A stretch of 58,809 nt of DNA, from NCBI GenBank assembly GCA_021776025.1, contig JAJFGR010000004.1:1-58809 (forward strand), read 5' to 3'. The translations under genes were made by a program, and so were the position numbers. The stretch comes from Alphaproteobacteria bacterium (GTDB taxonomy: Bacteria > Pseudomonadota > Alphaproteobacteria > Micavibrionales > Micavibrionaceae). Below, one piece after another: positions 58,074 through 58,809 of this stretch. The stretch's first letter is position 1. Each line of letters opens with the position of its first letter. Under the pieces are notes generated by a model. It worked only from the letters and a program-made list of their open reading frames with translations, ran no database searches and was not told the DNA's origin.

Positions 58074-58108
58074 CTTTCGCTTAAAGCCTCGATGGCTTTA
58101 AGCGAAAG
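58074..58108. repeat. Perfect 15-bp inverted repeat with 5-nt loop
   Basis: CTTTCGCTTAAAGCC at 58074-58088 is the exact reverse complement of GGCTTTAAGCGAAAG at 58094-58108, around TCGAT. No T-run follows on either strand, so it is not a typical terminator. It lies between the hipA terminator and the convergent ardA stop. Confidence 0.85.
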
Positions 58109-58155
58109 CCCGCGAAAATCACGAGTCTAAAATTTAACCAGAGAAAGGAGCAACG

Positions 58156-58671
58156 TTAACGGCTCCAGAATATATGCACCTCTCCATGCCCCAGCTCGAT
58201 AGTATAAATATCGCCGCTCAGTTCCATATCTCGCCCCATGCGTTCATAGTCGATATAGTAAGCGAGGTTTTCAGGAATCTGGCTGGTGTCTTCGGTCAGT
58301 TCCTCGGCGTAGTCAGTAAGGGACTTGTAGCAACCAGAATAATTCTCTTCCATGGCCTTTCTGGCATCTTCAAGATGTCCGCCGAAATGGCTTAACAATT
58401 CGCCTGCAAGGCCGGGATACTCCTCAATGAAACAGGCGATTTCATGCACCGACTGAATCCCCTCATATTCACTAACGGAATACCCGCCAAAGCCTTCGTA
58501 ATCGTGAATAGCGTACTCTTCCGCGAAGCCCTCGGGGCTTTCTGCCAGCATGTTGTTAATCTGGCCTTGAATCTCGTCTGGATCTAAGGTCGCATCAATC
58601 CAAACCCCGTATAATTTGCCATTGTTATAGGCTGCCAGGTCTGCCACATAAATTCTGATTTCTTCACACAT
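58156..58671 (-). CDS. ardA: ArdA family antirestriction protein
   Basis: A 171-residue, strongly acidic DNA-mimic protein that blocks type I restriction enzymes when mobile DNA enters a new host. The family landmarks are RIYVADLAAYNNGKLYGVWID, EEYAIHDYEGFGGYSVSEYE and the C-terminal NLAYYIDYERMGRDMELSGD. AAGGAG lies a short distance before the start. ArdA genes are typical of conjugative and mobilizable elements, supporting a mobile origin for this end of the window. Confidence 0.93.
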   Translation of the reverse strand: MCEEIRIYVADLAAYNNGKLYGVWIDATLDPDEIQGQINNMLAESPEGFAEEYAIHDYEGFGGYSVSEYEGIQSVHEIACFIEEYPGLAGELLSHFGGHLEDARKAMEENYSGCYKSLTDYAEELTEDTSQIPENLAYYIDYERMGRDMELSGDIYTIELGHGEVHIFWSR

Positions 58672-58809
58672 AGTCTTTGCTCCTTAAATTCGCTGTTGAG
58701 GTTTTTGAACAAGCACCGCTTGCGGGTGCGCTGCTCATGAACCTCTGGCGACTAGGCCGACTAGGCGGGGGTGAAAAAATCCAGAAAAATTGCGGAGGGT
58801 CTATCCAGC
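58672..58809 (-). other. Structured region upstream of ardA
   Basis: The 138 bp upstream of ardA contain GAGGTT (58715) and AACCTC (58739) flanking an inner hairpin with GCACC/GGGTGC arms, plus two direct copies of GACTAGGC. This may be a leader hairpin or single-strand promoter-like structure, as described for some entry genes of plasmids. No gene is seen up to the window end. Confidence 0.3.

Noticed and set aside
58074-58108. Second intrinsic terminator for hipA or ardA
   Set aside because: The stem is perfect but lacks a following T-run on either strand, so I list it only as an inverted repeat.

Overview
The window looks like a chromosome segment from an alphaproteobacterium. It is probably a deep-branching lineage rather than Rhizobiales or Rhodobacterales, but I cannot name the genus from the sequence alone. 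The evidence is an rRNA operon in the order 16S - tRNA-Ile(GAT) - tRNA-Ala(TGC) - 23S, plus families typical of or restricted to alphaproteobacteria: GapR/DUF2312, COQ9, DUF1489, the RHH_4 ribbon-helix-helix family, and a hemC-hemD-mitofilin-HemY cluster facing tsaD-gpsA.

Layout. 1-3215: rRNA operon on the minus strand with a clear promoter near 3186-3214; the 23S gene runs off the window start. 3343-6351: a Na/Pi symporter with a probable ATT start, a secreted protein of unknown function and a DUF1489 protein. 6499-14100: a decaying polysaccharide export locus. It holds a Wza-like SLBB export protein split by a frameshift, an EF-hand protein, a broken GT2 glycosyltransferase, a Wzz-like protein, a GT4 glycosyltransferase and a truncated TauE/SafE transporter. 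14129-30829: mostly housekeeping genes, namely a rhomboid protease, HemY, a mitofilin-like protein with an N-terminal helix-turn-helix, hemD, hemC, tsaD, gpsA, an EVE protein, an RHH/response-regulator pair, acsA, GapR, a DotI/IcmL-like protein, COQ9 and a COQ8/UbiB-type kinase.

31045-54153 is the most unusual part, a 23-kb surface-protein locus on the plus strand. Its first gene encodes about 4,235 residues. The protein begins with a membrane helix and a domain resembling the pseudopilin GspG, continues as a very long fibre of YadA-head-like and NT-x-IG-x-x-AG repeats, and ends in a self-cleaving peptidase S74 chaperone, a coiled coil and a second membrane helix. Downstream lie three large secreted proteins built from LamG/ConA-like lectin domains, two of which carry an exact seven-unit beta-propeller of 150-bp repeats, plus a 92-residue mini-protein. 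A short module with the pattern G-x-[IL]-x-[YF]-N ... [YF]-C-[ND]-G-x-x-W recurs in all of them, including the giant protein. I infer a coordinated cell-surface fibre and adhesin apparatus; this combination is the best candidate here for an undescribed system.

54261-58809 is a mobile, plasmid-like segment: a small coupled ORF, a MobC-like protein, a MobA/VirD2-type relaxase, a cluster of TAAAGGACAC repeats, a hipBA toxin-antitoxin pair with two tandem operator-like units, an intrinsic terminator, a perfect 15-bp inverted repeat and an ArdA antirestriction gene. No integrase or transposase is visible, so the boundaries of the element are not fixed.
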